From Marinobacter salarius (GTDB taxonomy: Bacteria; Pseudomonadota; Gammaproteobacteria; Pseudomonadales; Oleiphilaceae), in assembly GCA_000831005.1 (NCBI GenBank), contig CP007152.1, positions 248,001 to 312,000 of the forward strand: DNA of 64,000 nt, given 5' to 3'. Below the pieces are notes generated by a model, which worked only from the letters and a program-made list of their open reading frames with translations, was not told where the DNA came from and searched no databases. Numbering within the stretch: position 1 is the first letter of the stretch; the number at the start of each line of letters is the position of its first letter. The position numbers and the translations under genes were made by a program. Below are positions 34,676 to 47,039 of the stretch, in pieces.

Positions 34676-35437
34676 CTAGAGCCGCAAAGCCCCATCAACC
34701 TCAATCATCCGCCCCGACATATAGTCATTCTCAAAAATAAACGCCGCCGCCGACGCAATCTCCTCCGGCTTACCCATACGCTTCAAGGGAATGCCAGCGG
34801 TCATCTTCTCAAGGGCCTCCGGTTTCATCGAAGCCGTCATCTCAGTCTCGATAAAACCAGGCGCAATCCCCATGCACCGAATGCCATAACGGGCAAGCTC
34901 CTTGGCCCACACCGGCACCAACGCCGAAACCCCCGCCTTGGCGGCAGAATAATTGCTCTGGCCCATATTCCCCGCACGGGAAATCGACGCAATGTTGATA
35001 ATCGCACCCTGATCGCCATTCTTGATCATCTGCGTAGACGCCTCACGGCCGCACAGGAAAACCCCCGTCAGATTCACATCAATCACCGACTGCCACTGCG
35101 ACAGCTCCATGCGCTTCTCAACCTGGCCGTCCTTAACCTTCACCATCAGCCCATCCCGAAGGATGCCAGCGTTGTTAATCAACCCGTTAAGCTGACCAAA
35201 ATCCGCCACGATAGCCTCAAATGTCTTCTCGACATCGTCTTCCTTGGCAACATTGCAGATATAGGTCCTGGCGTCGCCACCGGCTTTTTTACAGGCGGCT
35301 GCAGCCTCTTCCAGCTTTTCCGGCATCAGATCAATCAACGCCAGGCGAGCACCCTTGGCTGCCAGATATTCGGCCATGGCACGGCCCAAACCCTGGCCGC
35401 CGCCAGTAATTGCGATCACGGAATCTTGAAGTTTCAT
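34676..35437 (-). CDS. Short-chain dehydrogenase/reductase (FabG-like)
   Basis: A 253-residue classical SDR. The cofactor motif TGGGQGLGRAMAEYL is at residues 11-25, NNAG at about 88, the catalytic Ser in NIASISRAG, and YSAAKAG as the Tyr/Lys pair near residue 163. An aspartate after the second beta strand (ALIDLMPEK) favours NAD(H) over NADP(H). The C-terminal YMSGRMIEVDGAL is typical of 3-oxoacyl-ACP/CoA reductases. It stands alone between the palindromic repeat and the divergent fxsA gene, so the substrate cannot be assigned from context. Confidence 0.9.
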   Translation of the reverse strand: MKLQDSVIAITGGGQGLGRAMAEYLAAKGARLALIDLMPEKLEEAAAACKKAGGDARTYICNVAKEDDVEKTFEAIVADFGQLNGLINNAGILRDGLMVKVKDGQVEKRMELSQWQSVIDVNLTGVFLCGREASTQMIKNGDQGAIINIASISRAGNMGQSNYSAAKAGVSALVPVWAKELARYGIRCMGIAPGFIETEMTASMKPEALEKMTAGIPLKRMGKPEEIASAAAFIFENDYMSGRMIEVDGALRL

Positions 35438-35534
35438 GTTTTGCCCTAAGGTTAAGCATTAGCGGAAGCGGCGAGTATATCAGAGGTTTTTACGGTCGCA
35501 GCAACCAGACCAACGCTCATCCATGGAGGCTCCC

Positions 35535-36122
35535 TTGGGCATTTTTCTGTTTTTATTCATTGTCATGCCCATCGTCGAAATGACGATATTGATCAAAGTT
35601 GGCACCATGATTGGCGCCCTGAATACCATTGGCCTTGTCCTCTTGACGGCCATCATTGGTGCCGCGCTGCTGAGGCAGCAAGGGCTCGCCACCTTGTTGA
35701 AAGCCAATCAGAGGCTCAATAGTGGTGAGTTGCCAGCGAAGGAAGTGGCGGAAGGCCTGATTCTGGCCGTGGGCGGCGCCCTGCTGCTGACGCCAGGATT
35801 CGTCACCGACACCATTGGCTTCCTTTGCCTGATTCCGGGCACCCGCCACTGGTTCGCCGCCCAGGCCCTGAAGCGGATGGTGGTGGCCGGTCAGTCCGGC
35901 GGTTTCACATTTACCGCAGGCCAGCAGGGGCCTTTCCAGGGGCAGGGGCCCTTTGGTGGCCGAGAAGGGCCGTTCGGGCGTCAAAATCCTTTCGACAGGA
36001 ACGATGACATTATTGAAGGGGAATACCGCGACGAAACCGAGCGCGACTACGATCGCCTGAACCGGAATACCGAAGGCCGAGAGGATAGTGATCACGGCGA
36101 TGGCGGTCCGAAAAAAAACTGA
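35535..36122 (+). CDS. fxsA: FxsA family membrane protein
   Basis: A cytoplasmic-membrane protein (195 residues) of the FxsA family, known in E. coli to relieve F-plasmid exclusion of phage T7 but otherwise of unclear function. Three hydrophobic segments lie in the first ~110 residues (FLFLFIVMPIVEMTILIKVG, VLLTAIIGAALL, LLTPGFVTDTIGFLCLIPG). The tail is Gly/Gln/Phe-rich and then acidic. I choose the TTG at 35535 because GGAGG lies five bases before it and this gives the family-like N-terminus. The ATG at 35523 is the alternative. It is followed by the groESL heat-shock promoter. Confidence 0.9.
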   Translation: MGIFLFLFIVMPIVEMTILIKVGTMIGALNTIGLVLLTAIIGAALLRQQGLATLLKANQRLNSGELPAKEVAEGLILAVGGALLLTPGFVTDTIGFLCLIPGTRHWFAAQALKRMVVAGQSGGFTFTAGQQGPFQGQGPFGGREGPFGRQNPFDRNDDIIEGEYRDETERDYDRLNRNTEGREDSDHGDGGPKKN

Positions 36123-36140
36123 AAAATTTTTCGGGGGAAG

Positions 36141-36169
36141 TGTTGAAAACGCATCGGCCACCCCCACAT
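36141..36169 (+). promoter_or_regulatory. Sigma-32 heat-shock promoter of groESL
   Basis: TTGAA at 36143-36147, 13 bases, then CCCCCACAT, close to the CTTGAA-N13-CCCCAT consensus of RpoH promoters. It lies about 115 bases before groES. Confidence 0.75.
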
Positions 36170-36284
36170 AGGTCTCACAAGTTCGCTGCGGGCTAATAAC
36201 CGCTGTAAAACAGTTGGTTAAAAGCCCCGGCTTTTAACGCAACCATCATTGCCAAACCTAACCTGACATTGGAGATATCGAGCA

Positions 36285-36572
36285 ATGAAAATTCGTCCGC
36301 TACACGATCGTGTTGTCGTGCGCCGTAAGGAAGAAGAAGAGAAAACAGCTGGTGGCATCGTACTGCCGGGTAATGCCAAAGAGAAGCCGTCCCAGGGTGA
36401 AGTTATCGCCGTAGGAAATGGCCGTATCCTCGACAATGGCGAAACCCGTGCGCTGGCGGTAAAGGTGGGTGACACCGTGGTCTTTGGCCAGTACGCCGGT
36501 AACACCGTAAAGGTTGACGGCGAAGACCTGCTCATCATGAGCGAAAACGACATTTTCGGCGTTCTCGAGTAA
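36285..36572 (+). CDS. groES: Co-chaperonin GroES
   Basis: A 95-residue 10-kDa chaperonin that forms the heptameric lid of GroEL. It begins [20 protein letters not shown], followed by [15 protein letters not shown] (mobile loop that binds GroEL) and ends [13 protein letters not shown]. The frame is intact, a sigma-32 promoter lies upstream and groEL follows after 65 bases. Confidence 0.98.
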   Translation: MKIRPLHDRVVVRRKEEEEKTAGGIVLPGNAKEKPSQGEVIAVGNGRILDNGETRALAVKVGDTVVFGQYAGNTVKVDGEDLLIMSENDIFGVLE

Positions 36573-36619
36573 ACGCTCGGTTACGCAGCAATCCGATTGA
36601 ACGATTGAATTGGGTTTAA

Positions 36620-38289
<1,670 letters not shown>

Positions 38290-38349
38290 TGCCGACCGGA
38301 CCCGGACCAATTCTCAATTTCTGAGGAATGGCCCCATAAACCCGGAAAA

Positions 38350-38389
38350 CCCCGCATTGGTTCACACCGATGCGGGGTTTTTTGTTTTT
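38350..38389 (+). terminator. Rho-independent terminator after groESL
   Basis: CCCCGCATTGG pairs with CCGATGCGGGG (one G-T pair) around a six-base loop, followed by T6, G and T7. It lies about 60 bases after the groEL stop. Confidence 0.93.
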
Positions 38390-38455
38390 TTGTCATGAAC
38401 TTGCGAAATGGCTTTGCTAGACTCGGCAACCGGCCATTTATCTTTGTGACACTGT

Positions 38456-39250
38456 ATGAGCGAAACCCCAGCAAAAGCCTTTCTCAGACCCGGCAAAGTG
38501 TTCCTACTGACCTTGGCCGGTGTGCTGGTTTATCTGGTGGCGCTGGTGGTTCTCGTACCGGCCGGATGGCTTTGGCATCAGGCGTCTGCCTATGTTGCGC
38601 TTCCGCCGGAAGTCCAGGTCAGTCAGGTGTCTGGCAGGGTCTGGTCAGGCGCTGCCGGCGTGGTGGTCGCCGGTTATCCTGTGAGGCTTGAGTGGCGGCT
38701 GGGCATGCCGTCCGTTTCTGGATTATCGTTACCCGTCGATTTTTCAGTGTCGTCGTCACAGTCTTCCGTGGATGGCAATGTTAGTCTCGGATGGCAGGGG
38801 GCAGGCACCCTCAACGCCAGTGGCCATCTGGCAGTCGCTGAATTTGAGGACCTGATCCGACGCAGCGGTGGAGCCGTCATCGAAGGTGACGTCACCATTG
38901 ATCGATTGGTGTTGTCGTGGCAGGACAACCGCGTGACCCAGGCCGACGGCGTTGGCCGCTGGGCAGGAGGCCAGGTTACCTGGCCCATGGGGAATAATAT
39001 TGGCCAGGCAGATTTCCCGCCCATGCTGGCGACGATGGACAGTACGGCCGATGGCGTTGCGCTGGTCATCTCGGAGCAGGGCGGCGATGTCCCCGCGGCG
39101 GATGCCGAGATTCGCTGGAACGGTATGATGGAGTTGCGAGTCTATAAACGCATGATCGACCTGGCCGACCAACCCTGGCCAGATTCTGCTAACCCCAGTG
39201 ATGTCGTCTTCAGGGTCAAGCAGCCCTTGATTCCGGGAGGTGCTCTGTGA
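38456..39250 (+). CDS. gspN: Type II secretion system protein N (GspN)
   Basis: A 264-residue bitopic inner membrane protein. A cytoplasmic N-tail is followed by one hydrophobic helix (about residues 17-37, LLTLAGVLVYLVALVVLVPA) and a periplasmic domain beginning with the GspN signature QVSGRVWSGAAGVVVAG. GspN is an accessory of the T2SS inner membrane platform. Its stop overlaps the GTG start of gspC (GTGA), so the two are translationally coupled. The other T2SS genes (gspE-M) are not in this window. Confidence 0.88.
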   Translation: MSETPAKAFLRPGKVFLLTLAGVLVYLVALVVLVPAGWLWHQASAYVALPPEVQVSQVSGRVWSGAAGVVVAGYPVRLEWRLGMPSVSGLSLPVDFSVSSSQSSVDGNVSLGWQGAGTLNASGHLAVAEFEDLIRRSGGAVIEGDVTIDRLVLSWQDNRVTQADGVGRWAGGQVTWPMGNNIGQADFPPMLATMDSTADGVALVISEQGGDVPAADAEIRWNGMMELRVYKRMIDLADQPWPDSANPSDVVFRVKQPLIPGGAL

Positions 39251-40106
39251 CAGCAATGGCGGCTGTTATCGGTAGCCGGCGACTGCCCCGGTTGCTGGCC
39301 AATTTGTTACTGGCGGGCCTCGTGGTTTATGTTGCCCTGGTACTGGCGCAGACAACCTGGCTCATCGCCTGGGATGACCGCCCGGTGGCCATGGCACCCG
39401 CCTCTGACAGCCGCGCGAGCGCTTCAGGTGGCGGCCGATTACAGCCACTGGCGGCCCATCAGGTGTTTGGCAGGGCGGAAGAACAAACCCGTGTCGCAGA
39501 AGTGGTACGCCGGTCGGCACCGGAAACCAGGCTCAACCTCAGGCTTGAAGGTGTGCTGGTGGCAGAGCGCCCGGAGGACTCCGGTGCTATAGTTGCGGGA
39601 AGCAATGGAGTAACTGAGACTATCGTGTGGGTGAGGTCTTGCCCGGTAACGCCGAACTGGCGGAAGTGGAACCAGGCCGGGTGCTGATTCGCAGGAATGG
39701 GCAATACGAAACCCTGACGTTTGAAGAACAGCTTTCCACTGGCCTGGTTGAGGGCGTGGAAGAAGATTTGGCGGAACCGGCGTCTTCGCCGGAGCAGTTC
39801 CTGAGTGAAGCACGGGAACAGCTTGATTCCCAGGGAGTTGCGGCGCTTGCACCATACGGGCTGAGCCCGACCGGGGAGGGAGGTACGTCCGGTTATGTGT
39901 ACGATGGTTCCAATGCCATGCTCAATGCTGTCAACCTCAGGGCCGGTGACGTCATCACTGCCGTCAATGGCCAGCGGCTGGGGGATCTTGAGCAGGATAT
40001 GATGCTTTTTGAGAATTGGCGGTCTGAGCCGCAATTGGAAATAGAAATTGAACGGGACGGATCCATTCTGACCGTGAGCTATGCCATACCTGAACAGTGG
40101 CGATGA
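39247..40106 (+). CDS. gspC: Type II secretion system protein C (GspC, frameshifted)
   Basis: GspC links the inner membrane platform to the GspD secretin. An N-terminal helix (about residues 14-36) precedes the periplasmic HR domain, with LQPLAAHQVFGRAEEQ and TRLNLRLEGVLVAERPEDSGAI. A PDZ-like C-terminal domain contains NLRAGDVITAVNGQRL. The frame breaks at about 39621; adding one T (GAGAC-TATCG) gives TETYRVGEVLPGN and 286 residues. GTG at 39247 overlaps gspN. The break sits between intact domains, and gspD downstream is undamaged, so a sequence error is favoured. Confidence 0.88.
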
Positions 40107-40138
40107 ACGGATTTAACGATACAGGACAATAACGCCAG

Positions 40139-42091
40139 ATGCTTAACCACAGATCCAAATTATTCCGGGCCTTTGTTCTGGCCCTGCTGATGCCCCTGAT
40201 GTCTGTTGCTTACGGGCAGGAAACGGAGACCTGGCGACTGAACCTCAAGGACGCCGACATTCGCGCCTTTGTGACCCAGGTGGCCGATATCACCGGCTAC
40301 AGCTTTGTTGTGGATCCACGGGTAAAGGGAAAGGTGACCGTCCTGTCCAGCGCCCCCATGAACAAGGACGAGATTTACGACCTGTTCCTGGCCGTGTTGC
40401 AGGTGCATGGCTTCACCGCCATTCCCGGCGAGGAAGTGATCAAGGTGGTTCAGCAGGTGGACGCCAAACAATCCGCTGAGTCGCTGGAGCGGTTTACGGA
40501 GGTGCCCTCAGAGCAGCTGATTACCCGTGTTATTCAGATCGATAACGCCAATGCCCTCGAACTGGTGCCCATCCTGCGCCCGCTCGTGGCCAAGTATGGC
40601 CACCTGGCGGGGGTGGCGGCCGCCAACGCCCTGATCGTCAGCGACCACTCTTCCAATATCCAGCGCATCGAACAGATTGTGAGAGAGCTCGACAGTCCGT
40701 CCAAATACGAGGTGGAGGTGATCCAGCTCGAAGAGGCCTGGGTGGGCGATATGGTCGAGTTGCTGCAGGAACTGGCTCCGGCGGAATTGGGCCAGGGTGG
40801 TGGCGATAACGCTGCCCGCAAGTACAGCGTAACGGCCGATGAGCGCAGCAACCGGCTTATTCTCAGGGGTGATGAAACCTTCCGTGACAAGATGAGGGAG
40901 CTGATCAGGAAGCTGGACCAGCCCTCAGCCACCGGCGGTACGACCAAGGTCATTCGCCTGAGCCACGCGGACGCGGAGAATCTTACTGAGATTCTCAAGG
41001 GCGTGATGGGTGAGGTGGCCAAGGAATCTTCCGGGGGGGCTGGTGGTGCTGGCGGCAGTGCCGGAAGCGGACGTAACACCAACTTTTCCGTTTTCGCCGA
41101 CGAGGGGCTGAACGCGCTTGTGGTACGCGGTGAACCGTCGATGATGCAGGAAGCTGAAATGATCGTTAAGGCCCTGGATGTTCGCCGTGCCCAGGTAATG
41201 ATTGAGGCGGCCATCGTCGAAATCAGCGACGAGCTGGGGCAGGATCTGGGCGTCCAGTTGGCACTGGGTGATGAATCCGGCGAGTCTACGCCAATAGCCG
41301 GCACCAACTTCAACAACGTCGGCCGAAGCCTGGGCGACGTATTGGGTGCGATCCTTTCTGATTCGGTGATTGCACCGGCCACCGGCGGTATTACCATTGG
41401 CGCAGGCCAGCGGAATGAAAACGGCGTTTCCTGGGGCGTGCTGCTGCAGGCTCTGTCGACCTCGGCGGCGGCAAATCTGCTGTCTACTCCCAGTATCATT
41501 ACCCTGGATAACCAGGAATCCGAAATCATCGTTGGCCAGAACGTACCTTTCCGTACCGGTCAGTCCACTGTCACAGGTGACGGTACAACCAACCCATTTA
41601 CCACGATTGAGCGTCGCGATATCGGTCTCACCCTGAAGGTGACACCCACTATCAGCGCCGATGGTCTTGTACGGTTGGTGGTGGAGCAGACCACCGAGAA
41701 TATTGGTGACAGCGTGGAGTCCGCCTCCGATATCATTACCAACAAGCGTGAAATCAAGACCACGGTCCTGGCAGATGATGGCGAAACCATCGTTCTGGGT
41801 GGTTTGACGACCGATGATTTGCAGGTGAATAAGAGCAAGGTTCCCCTGCTGGGCGATATCCCGGTGTTGGGGCGTCTGTTTTCCTCCGAATCCGAGCGCC
41901 GGGTGAAACGTAACCTGCTGGTGTTCCTGCGCCCGACGATCATGCTTGGCAAGGCCGATGCTGTGGCCGCCACGGATGAGAAGTTCCAGAGCCTGTGGGA
42001 GATCAACCTCGGTGTGCGCAAGAAGCTGGGCCTGCCAGACCCGGAAAGACCGCCAACGAAAGACTCGCTGTTCCGGCCTCAGCCTGACTGA
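40139..42091 (+). CDS. gspD: Type II secretion system secretin GspD
   Basis: A 650-residue outer membrane secretin through which folded exoproteins leave. A signal peptide (cleavage near SVAYG, residue ~25) is followed by the N0 domain (LNLKDADIRAFVTQVADITG) and N1-N3 domains with a Gly/Ser-rich insertion (about residues 300-315). The C-terminal secretin domain has VPFRTGQ, DIGLTLKVTPTIS and VPLLGDIPVLGRLF, with LLVFLRPTIM near the end. The reading frame is intact. It follows gspC by 32 bases and is convergent with the M48 peptidase gene, with 18 bases between stops. Confidence 0.95.
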   Translation: MLNHRSKLFRAFVLALLMPLMSVAYGQETETWRLNLKDADIRAFVTQVADITGYSFVVDPRVKGKVTVLSSAPMNKDEIYDLFLAVLQVHGFTAIPGEEVIKVVQQVDAKQSAESLERFTEVPSEQLITRVIQIDNANALELVPILRPLVAKYGHLAGVAAANALIVSDHSSNIQRIEQIVRELDSPSKYEVEVIQLEEAWVGDMVELLQELAPAELGQGGGDNAARKYSVTADERSNRLILRGDETFRDKMRELIRKLDQPSATGGTTKVIRLSHADAENLTEILKGVMGEVAKESSGGAGGAGGSAGSGRNTNFSVFADEGLNALVVRGEPSMMQEAEMIVKALDVRRAQVMIEAAIVEISDELGQDLGVQLALGDESGESTPIAGTNFNNVGRSLGDVLGAILSDSVIAPATGGITIGAGQRNENGVSWGVLLQALSTSAAANLLSTPSIITLDNQESEIIVGQNVPFRTGQSTVTGDGTTNPFTTIERRDIGLTLKVTPTISADGLVRLVVEQTTENIGDSVESASDIITNKREIKTTVLADDGETIVLGGLTTDDLQVNKSKVPLLGDIPVLGRLFSSESERRVKRNLLVFLRPTIMLGKADAVAATDEKFQSLWEINLGVRKKLGLPDPERPPTKDSLFRPQPD

Positions 42092-42109
42092 TCGGCCAAG
42101 GGGCTGATC

Positions 42110-44085
42110 TCAGGCTGCCAGTGGCGGCATCGGGCAGTCCAGTTGATCCGCCACCAGGCGGATCAACTCATATTCCGTGGTCTTGATCTCTCCATCCGCA
42201 AGCACGCAATGGCCGCAAGCGTCGAGAATTGCCGGTTTTAGCAGCGGCGACAGGGTGTTCAGCACCAAAAGCGCATCCCGCAGATGCTTGATCGACACCG
42301 TCTCCAGAAGTTCCGGCTCCTTAGGTCCGTCGGTAAAACCTGCCATCGCCTCAGTGAACAGTCCCTGGCTGTCGATGCCCTGACGAGCACCCGCCCGGGC
42401 CATCAGGCTGAACAGCACTTGCAACTGGTCGGTTACTGTCCGGTAGCTGCGATGGCGTACCGGAACCGGGCGGGCCGAGTCTCCCGCCAGGTGGCGGCGA
42501 AGAAAGGTATGCATGGCCAGTTCGTAGAGGCTCAGACGGTTGTCTGCCCTGATCAACACCTCTGTACACGACATTAACTGGTTGCGCTCATCCGGATCGA
42601 GCTTTCTCAGGGCCGGCATGGCCAGTTCCAGCGCCGGGAATCGTACTGCCTCGCCCAGTGAGGTAAGGGCGGGCAGCAGTTTGTTCAACAGGTCGGCGTT
42701 GGGCGCAAAGAGGGCGTTGGTGGTGACCAGCGCCAGCCGTTTCTGTTGCGATGACTCAGGAAGCTGGTAGATCAGTAGCGCATAGCACAGCTGAATGGCG
42801 CCGGCCCGGGTGTAAAGCAGGTTGCGAAATGTTGATGGCAGTCGGTTGAGAAGGTCCACGGCATAGTCTTCGCTGCGTTTGTTGACGGTGCCTACCGTTG
42901 TTGAGATATCTGCCGATGGCCGGGTATTCAGGGGCGATGTGGAGGCGCGAGGGCTGGCTGCGCTGAAGCCGGAAACCGCTCCATGGGCCGTATCTGCACT
43001 GGTTTCGGAGGTTTGGTGCGAGCCCATGGATCGAAGGGCACTTCCCGGTTCGCTGTCTCTAAGCCTGCTGCGAAGGCGGGCAAACATACCCGGCTGGATG
43101 GCTTCGATACGCTCCTGAACCGGAGGGTGGGACGCCAGCAATGCTGCAAATTTCATGCGTGCGCTTTCGCCAAAACACATGTGGTTCATGTCACTGGCAT
43201 GGCTGGTGGTGTCCAGATAGCCCCCTTTGAGGCCAATCTTGAACAGCGCGCCGGCAATGCCTTCGGGGTTACGGGTGAATTGTACCGAGGAGGCATCCGC
43301 CAGCATTTCCCGTTGCCGTGATACCGCGGACTGAATCAGTCTTCCGAAGAATACGCCCACATAGCCGATTACCAGCAGCGCCAAACCTACCAGCCGAAAA
43401 CAGCCTGGCCCCGACGGTCACGGGATGAGTGGCTGGATACATGGGAGCGGTGGAAGGATGCCCTGAGCAGGAAGGCACCGATCTGTCCGATCATCAGGAT
43501 GCCGGCCAGGATGGCGATCAAACGGACGTTCAGACGCATATCGCCGTTGAGAACATGGCTGAACTCGTGACCAACGACGCCCTGGAGCTCATCACGGGTG
43601 AGTTGTGTCAGGGCCCCATGGGTCACCACCATGACCGCCTCGCCGGGCGTATAGCCGGCCACAAAGGCGTTGATGCCGGTCTCGTGGTCCATCACGTAAA
43701 GCTCGGGCACACTGATGCCGCTGGCGATGGACATTTCTTCCACGATATTGCGAAGCCTACGCTCGTCGGTGTCCCTGGTGGCGGGGTCAATCGCACGGGC
43801 GCCGACCATTTTTGCAACACGCTCGCCACCGCCCGACAGGTCCGCCCAGCGGATCAGAGAGCCAATACCGATCAGGGCAACGACCGCTATCGCTGTATAC
43901 AGCCCATGGCGGCTCAGTAGCCAGTCGGCAAACGCCAGCCCGGTGTATTCGCTGCGGGTTACCAGATAACCCACCAGACAAACCAGGAGCGTGATGATCA
44001 CGACCGCGGCCAGAAACAGAGCCACCAGCAAGCCCGTGTTGCGACGGGCGCTGGCCTGGCGCTGGAAAAAACCGGGATGTGCCAT
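42110..44085 (-). CDS. M48-family zinc metalloprotease with long C-terminal domain (frameshifted)
   Basis: An integral membrane HtpX/M48-type protease. Two N-terminal helices (about residues 20-42 and 62-80) precede the catalytic motif VVGHEFSHVLNGD, with HEFSH providing zinc ligands. More helices and the third-ligand region SRQREMLADASSV follow. A ~350-residue cytoplasmic-like extension lacks a recognised domain. The frame ends at 43387; one lost base at about 43393 restores AVFGLVGLALLVIGYVGVFF, giving 658 residues. LemA lies directly upstream on the same strand, a frequent M48/LemA pairing in which LemA may act with the protease (inference). Confidence 0.88.
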
Positions 44086-44096
44086 GGCAACGGGCC

Positions 44097-44684
44097 TCAG
44101 AAGGCGACTTTCGGCGCCTGACGGGCCTCAGGAGATTCCAGCTCCAGCTGGGAGGAAGGTTTGAAAGCGAACAGTCCGGCCACGATGTTGTTGGGGAACT
44201 GTTCACGGAAGATGTTGTAGCCCATGACGCCATCGTTGTAGGCCTGGCGGGCAAAGGAAACCCGGTTCTCTGTGCTGGAAAGCTCTTCCATCAACTGCTG
44301 GATGGTTTCGTTGGCTTTAAGCTCTGGGTAGTTTTCCGCCACGGCGTAAAAGTTGGCGAGCGCTTTAGAGAGCATGTTCTCGGCGCTTCCCAGGCGCTGG
44401 ATTTTGCCTCCATCTGCTGGGTCGCCCGCAGCGTCCTTCTGAGCGCTGACCGCGTTATTCCGGGCTTCCATCACTTCGGTAAGGGTGTTGCGCTCGTGGG
44501 AAAGGTAGGCCTTGGCCGATTCCACCAGGTTGGGAATCAGGTCGTGGCGGCGCTGGAGTTGAACATCAATCTGGGCAAATCCGTTCTTGAACTGGTTTCT
44601 CAGGGATACCAGGCGGTTGTAGATAAACACGATGTAGACAACAACGACTGCAATAACAATCAGGCCGATCAGTGTGGTTCCCAT
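44097..44684 (-). CDS. lemA: LemA family protein
   Basis: A 195-residue membrane-anchored protein. One N-terminal helix (about residues 5-22) is followed by a long helical-bundle domain with VYNRLVSLRNQFKNGFAQID and QLQRRHDLIPNLVESAKAYL, the family signature. SFARQAYNDGVMGYN is near the end. It precedes the M48 protease gene by 11 bases, so the two form one operon. LemA homologues are envelope proteins of uncertain biochemical role. The unrelated Pseudomonas sensor kinase GacS/LemA should not be confused with it. Confidence 0.95.
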   Translation of the reverse strand: MGTTLIGLIVIAVVVVYIVFIYNRLVSLRNQFKNGFAQIDVQLQRRHDLIPNLVESAKAYLSHERNTLTEVMEARNNAVSAQKDAAGDPADGGKIQRLGSAENMLSKALANFYAVAENYPELKANETIQQLMEELSSTENRVSFARQAYNDGVMGYNIFREQFPNNIVAGLFAFKPSSQLELESPEARQAPKVAF

Positions 44685-44722
44685 GGGCGGCTCCTTGCGT
44701 TCCTGGTGGGGTGACTCAGTGG

Positions 44723-46780
44723 TCAGACATTATTTTCGACAATTTTGTTGTGAAAGCCAGCAACAAATACCTCGAAATCGTGGGGTTTGAGCGGCTTGCT
44801 GAAGTAGTAGCCCTGGGCCAGTTTGCAGCCACGCTGCGCGAGGTAGTATTCCTGTTCCGCGGTCTCAACGCCTTCGGCCACCACCGTCAGATTCAGACTC
44901 TTGCCAAGGTCGATGATGGTGTTGGCAATGCGGGTGTCTTCCTCGTTGACAAGCAGGTCATGAATGAACTGCTTGTCGATTTTCAGATGCTGGACCGGCA
45001 TGCGCTTGAGGTAGGTCAGGGAAGAGTAACCGGTACCGAAATCATCCACCGCTATGCTGATGCCCGCTTTATGCAGCGTTTCAGCTTCTTCACGGCGTCT
45101 TCCAGATTGGTCATGAAACTGGTTTCGGTCACTTCCAGTTCAAGACGTCCGGCGGGGATGTTGTGGCGTTTCAGGGTATCCAGAATCTCGTCCACGATGT
45201 GGTTCTGACGTAATTGTACCGCTGAAAGGTTGATCGCAATGCGCAGGGGCATGCCGTCGCTGGCCCAGCGCGCCGCCTGCCAGCAGGCTGATCCAGAACC
45301 CACTGGCCGATTTCCACGATACTGCCGTTCATCTCGGCTACCGGTATGAAGTGATCCGGTGGCACAAGGCCCTTCTCTGGATGTTCCCAGCGAATCAGCG
45401 CTTCCGCCCCGATAATCCGGTGGGTTTCCAGGTTGATCTGTGGTTGGTAAACCAAGTGGAACTGCTGGTTGTGGAGCGCGATGGAGAGATCTTTCTCAAG
45501 CTGTTTGCGTTCACGAATTTCCTGGTCAACGCTGGCAACGTAGAACTGGAAATAATTGTGTCCGCCTTCCTTGGCCAGGGCCATGGTTTGTTCGGCGTTT
45601 TGCAGCAACCTGTCGGCTTGACTCGCGTCTCCTGGAAACAGGGCGATGCCGAGGGTGGCGGTCATGGTGATGGTCTGGTCATCGAAGATCATCGGGCTGC
45701 TTAGGGTGGCCAGTATACGGTCGGCAGTGTCAGCCGCCTGAAATCCGTCTCTCAATCCCTTCTCCACCACAACAAACTGATCGCTGCCCAGTCGGGCGAT
45801 GGTAAAGCGCGTACCGCCGAGCTTCTGCGTAAGGCGATCGGCCACGGTTTGCAGGATCATGTCGCCGGTGCGGAAACCGCACTGCTCGTTGATGGACTTG
45901 AAGTCATCGATGCCACAACAGATCAGTGACAGGACCAAGTTGTCCTCGCTGGCGTCTGCAATATCGGCCTGGAGCAACTCCATGAAGGTGTCTCGGCTGG
46001 GCAGGCCGGTTAGCTGATCGTACCTTGAGAGCCGGGTAACACGATCTTCTGCTTCCCGGTGGCGGGTCTGGCTGTCGCCAATCGCAACCAGGAGGTTGTT
46101 GGTGGCGTTGACCCAAAGGCCCAATTCATCTTTCTGATGGCCGTGAGGCAGGTGAATCAGATTGTCATCGGGGTGATCCGGGTTGACCTGTTTAACAGAG
46201 CGTACAATTCGTAGCAGTGGGCGCGTCAGCAGTAGATGGAAAACCACAAACAGCACCATTCCGAGAATGACGCAATCGCGATGCCGGAAGCGAAGGTGAT
46301 GGAAGCGCGCTCAAGCCAGGTTCGGGCAGCCGGACCAGTGTCGTACTTTAGCTCAAGGTAACCGTAAACATTGCCGGTGCCAGTGTCCCGGGAAAGCTCT
46401 TTGCGATAGTAACGTTCAGATTCAAAAATCGGGTCCGTAATCCGGCGGGAGGCGCTTTCTTTCAAAGGGCGGTCACGGCTGCCGAGAGGTTCGCCGTCGG
46501 GGTGGGTAATGCGTGCGACACGCATGGCTTCCTGAGCAAAGAGGCCGTCGACCACCTGTTGGGCAAGGTCAGCATCGATACTGAAAACGGCCTGGGTTGA
46601 TGCGTCCTTGACCAGTGCCATGGTTTGCCGCGCCTGATCATCGAGAGACTGCGATACCCGTCCGGCATCAAGGATGACCTGCACGGTGCTGACGATGACC
46701 CCACTAATTAACGCCACGGCGAGTACCCATCGCAGCACCCGGTACCCCAGGCGATGTTCTACCTCATAAGAATTTTGCAT
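44723..46780 (-). CDS. HAMP-GGDEF(degenerate)-EAL c-di-GMP phosphodiesterase (three frame breaks)
   Basis: Joined frames encode about 686 residues: a membrane helix (~20-40), a periplasmic sensor region, a second helix and HAMP domain, a GGDEF domain whose loop reads RLGSDQF (not GGDEF, so not a cyclase), and an EAL domain. The EAL catalytic set is complete: EALIRW, INLS, ELEVTET, VDDFGTGYSSL, KIDKQF and EGVET, so hydrolysis of c-di-GMP is expected. Single-base losses occur at about 46271, 45288 and 45090; repairing each gives continuous family sequence. The start is the ATG at 46780 (a TTG at 46804 is also in frame). The breaks are probably sequence errors. Confidence 0.87.
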
Positions 46781-46972
46781 GGAGGCCTGTTTGATTCGTT
46801 CCAACTGAATGAGACCCGGTATCGCTCACCTGGGGCAAAGGGGCTCTCGGCTGACATATTCTTTTTCAAGTATGGTTCAGTTTTCACCTACTGTACCCAG
46901 TATCGGCAATTCTTCCAGATAATTCAGGCTACGGGTGTATCAATTTGTAAGATCGTTTGTATCACAGACACG

Positions 46973-47001
46973 AAAACGCCCGCGAATGCGCGGGCGTTTT
47001 T
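46973..47001 (-). terminator. Bidirectional terminator after sodB
   Basis: AAAACGCCCGCG at 46973-46984 pairs perfectly with CGCGGGCGTTTT at 46989-47000 around AATG. Poly-A and poly-T flanks make it work on either strand. It separates sodB from the downstream phosphodiesterase gene. Confidence 0.9.
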
Positions 47002-47039
47002 GCGTGCAGGTTGTGACCTGCAAGGTATCCGAAGCGCAG

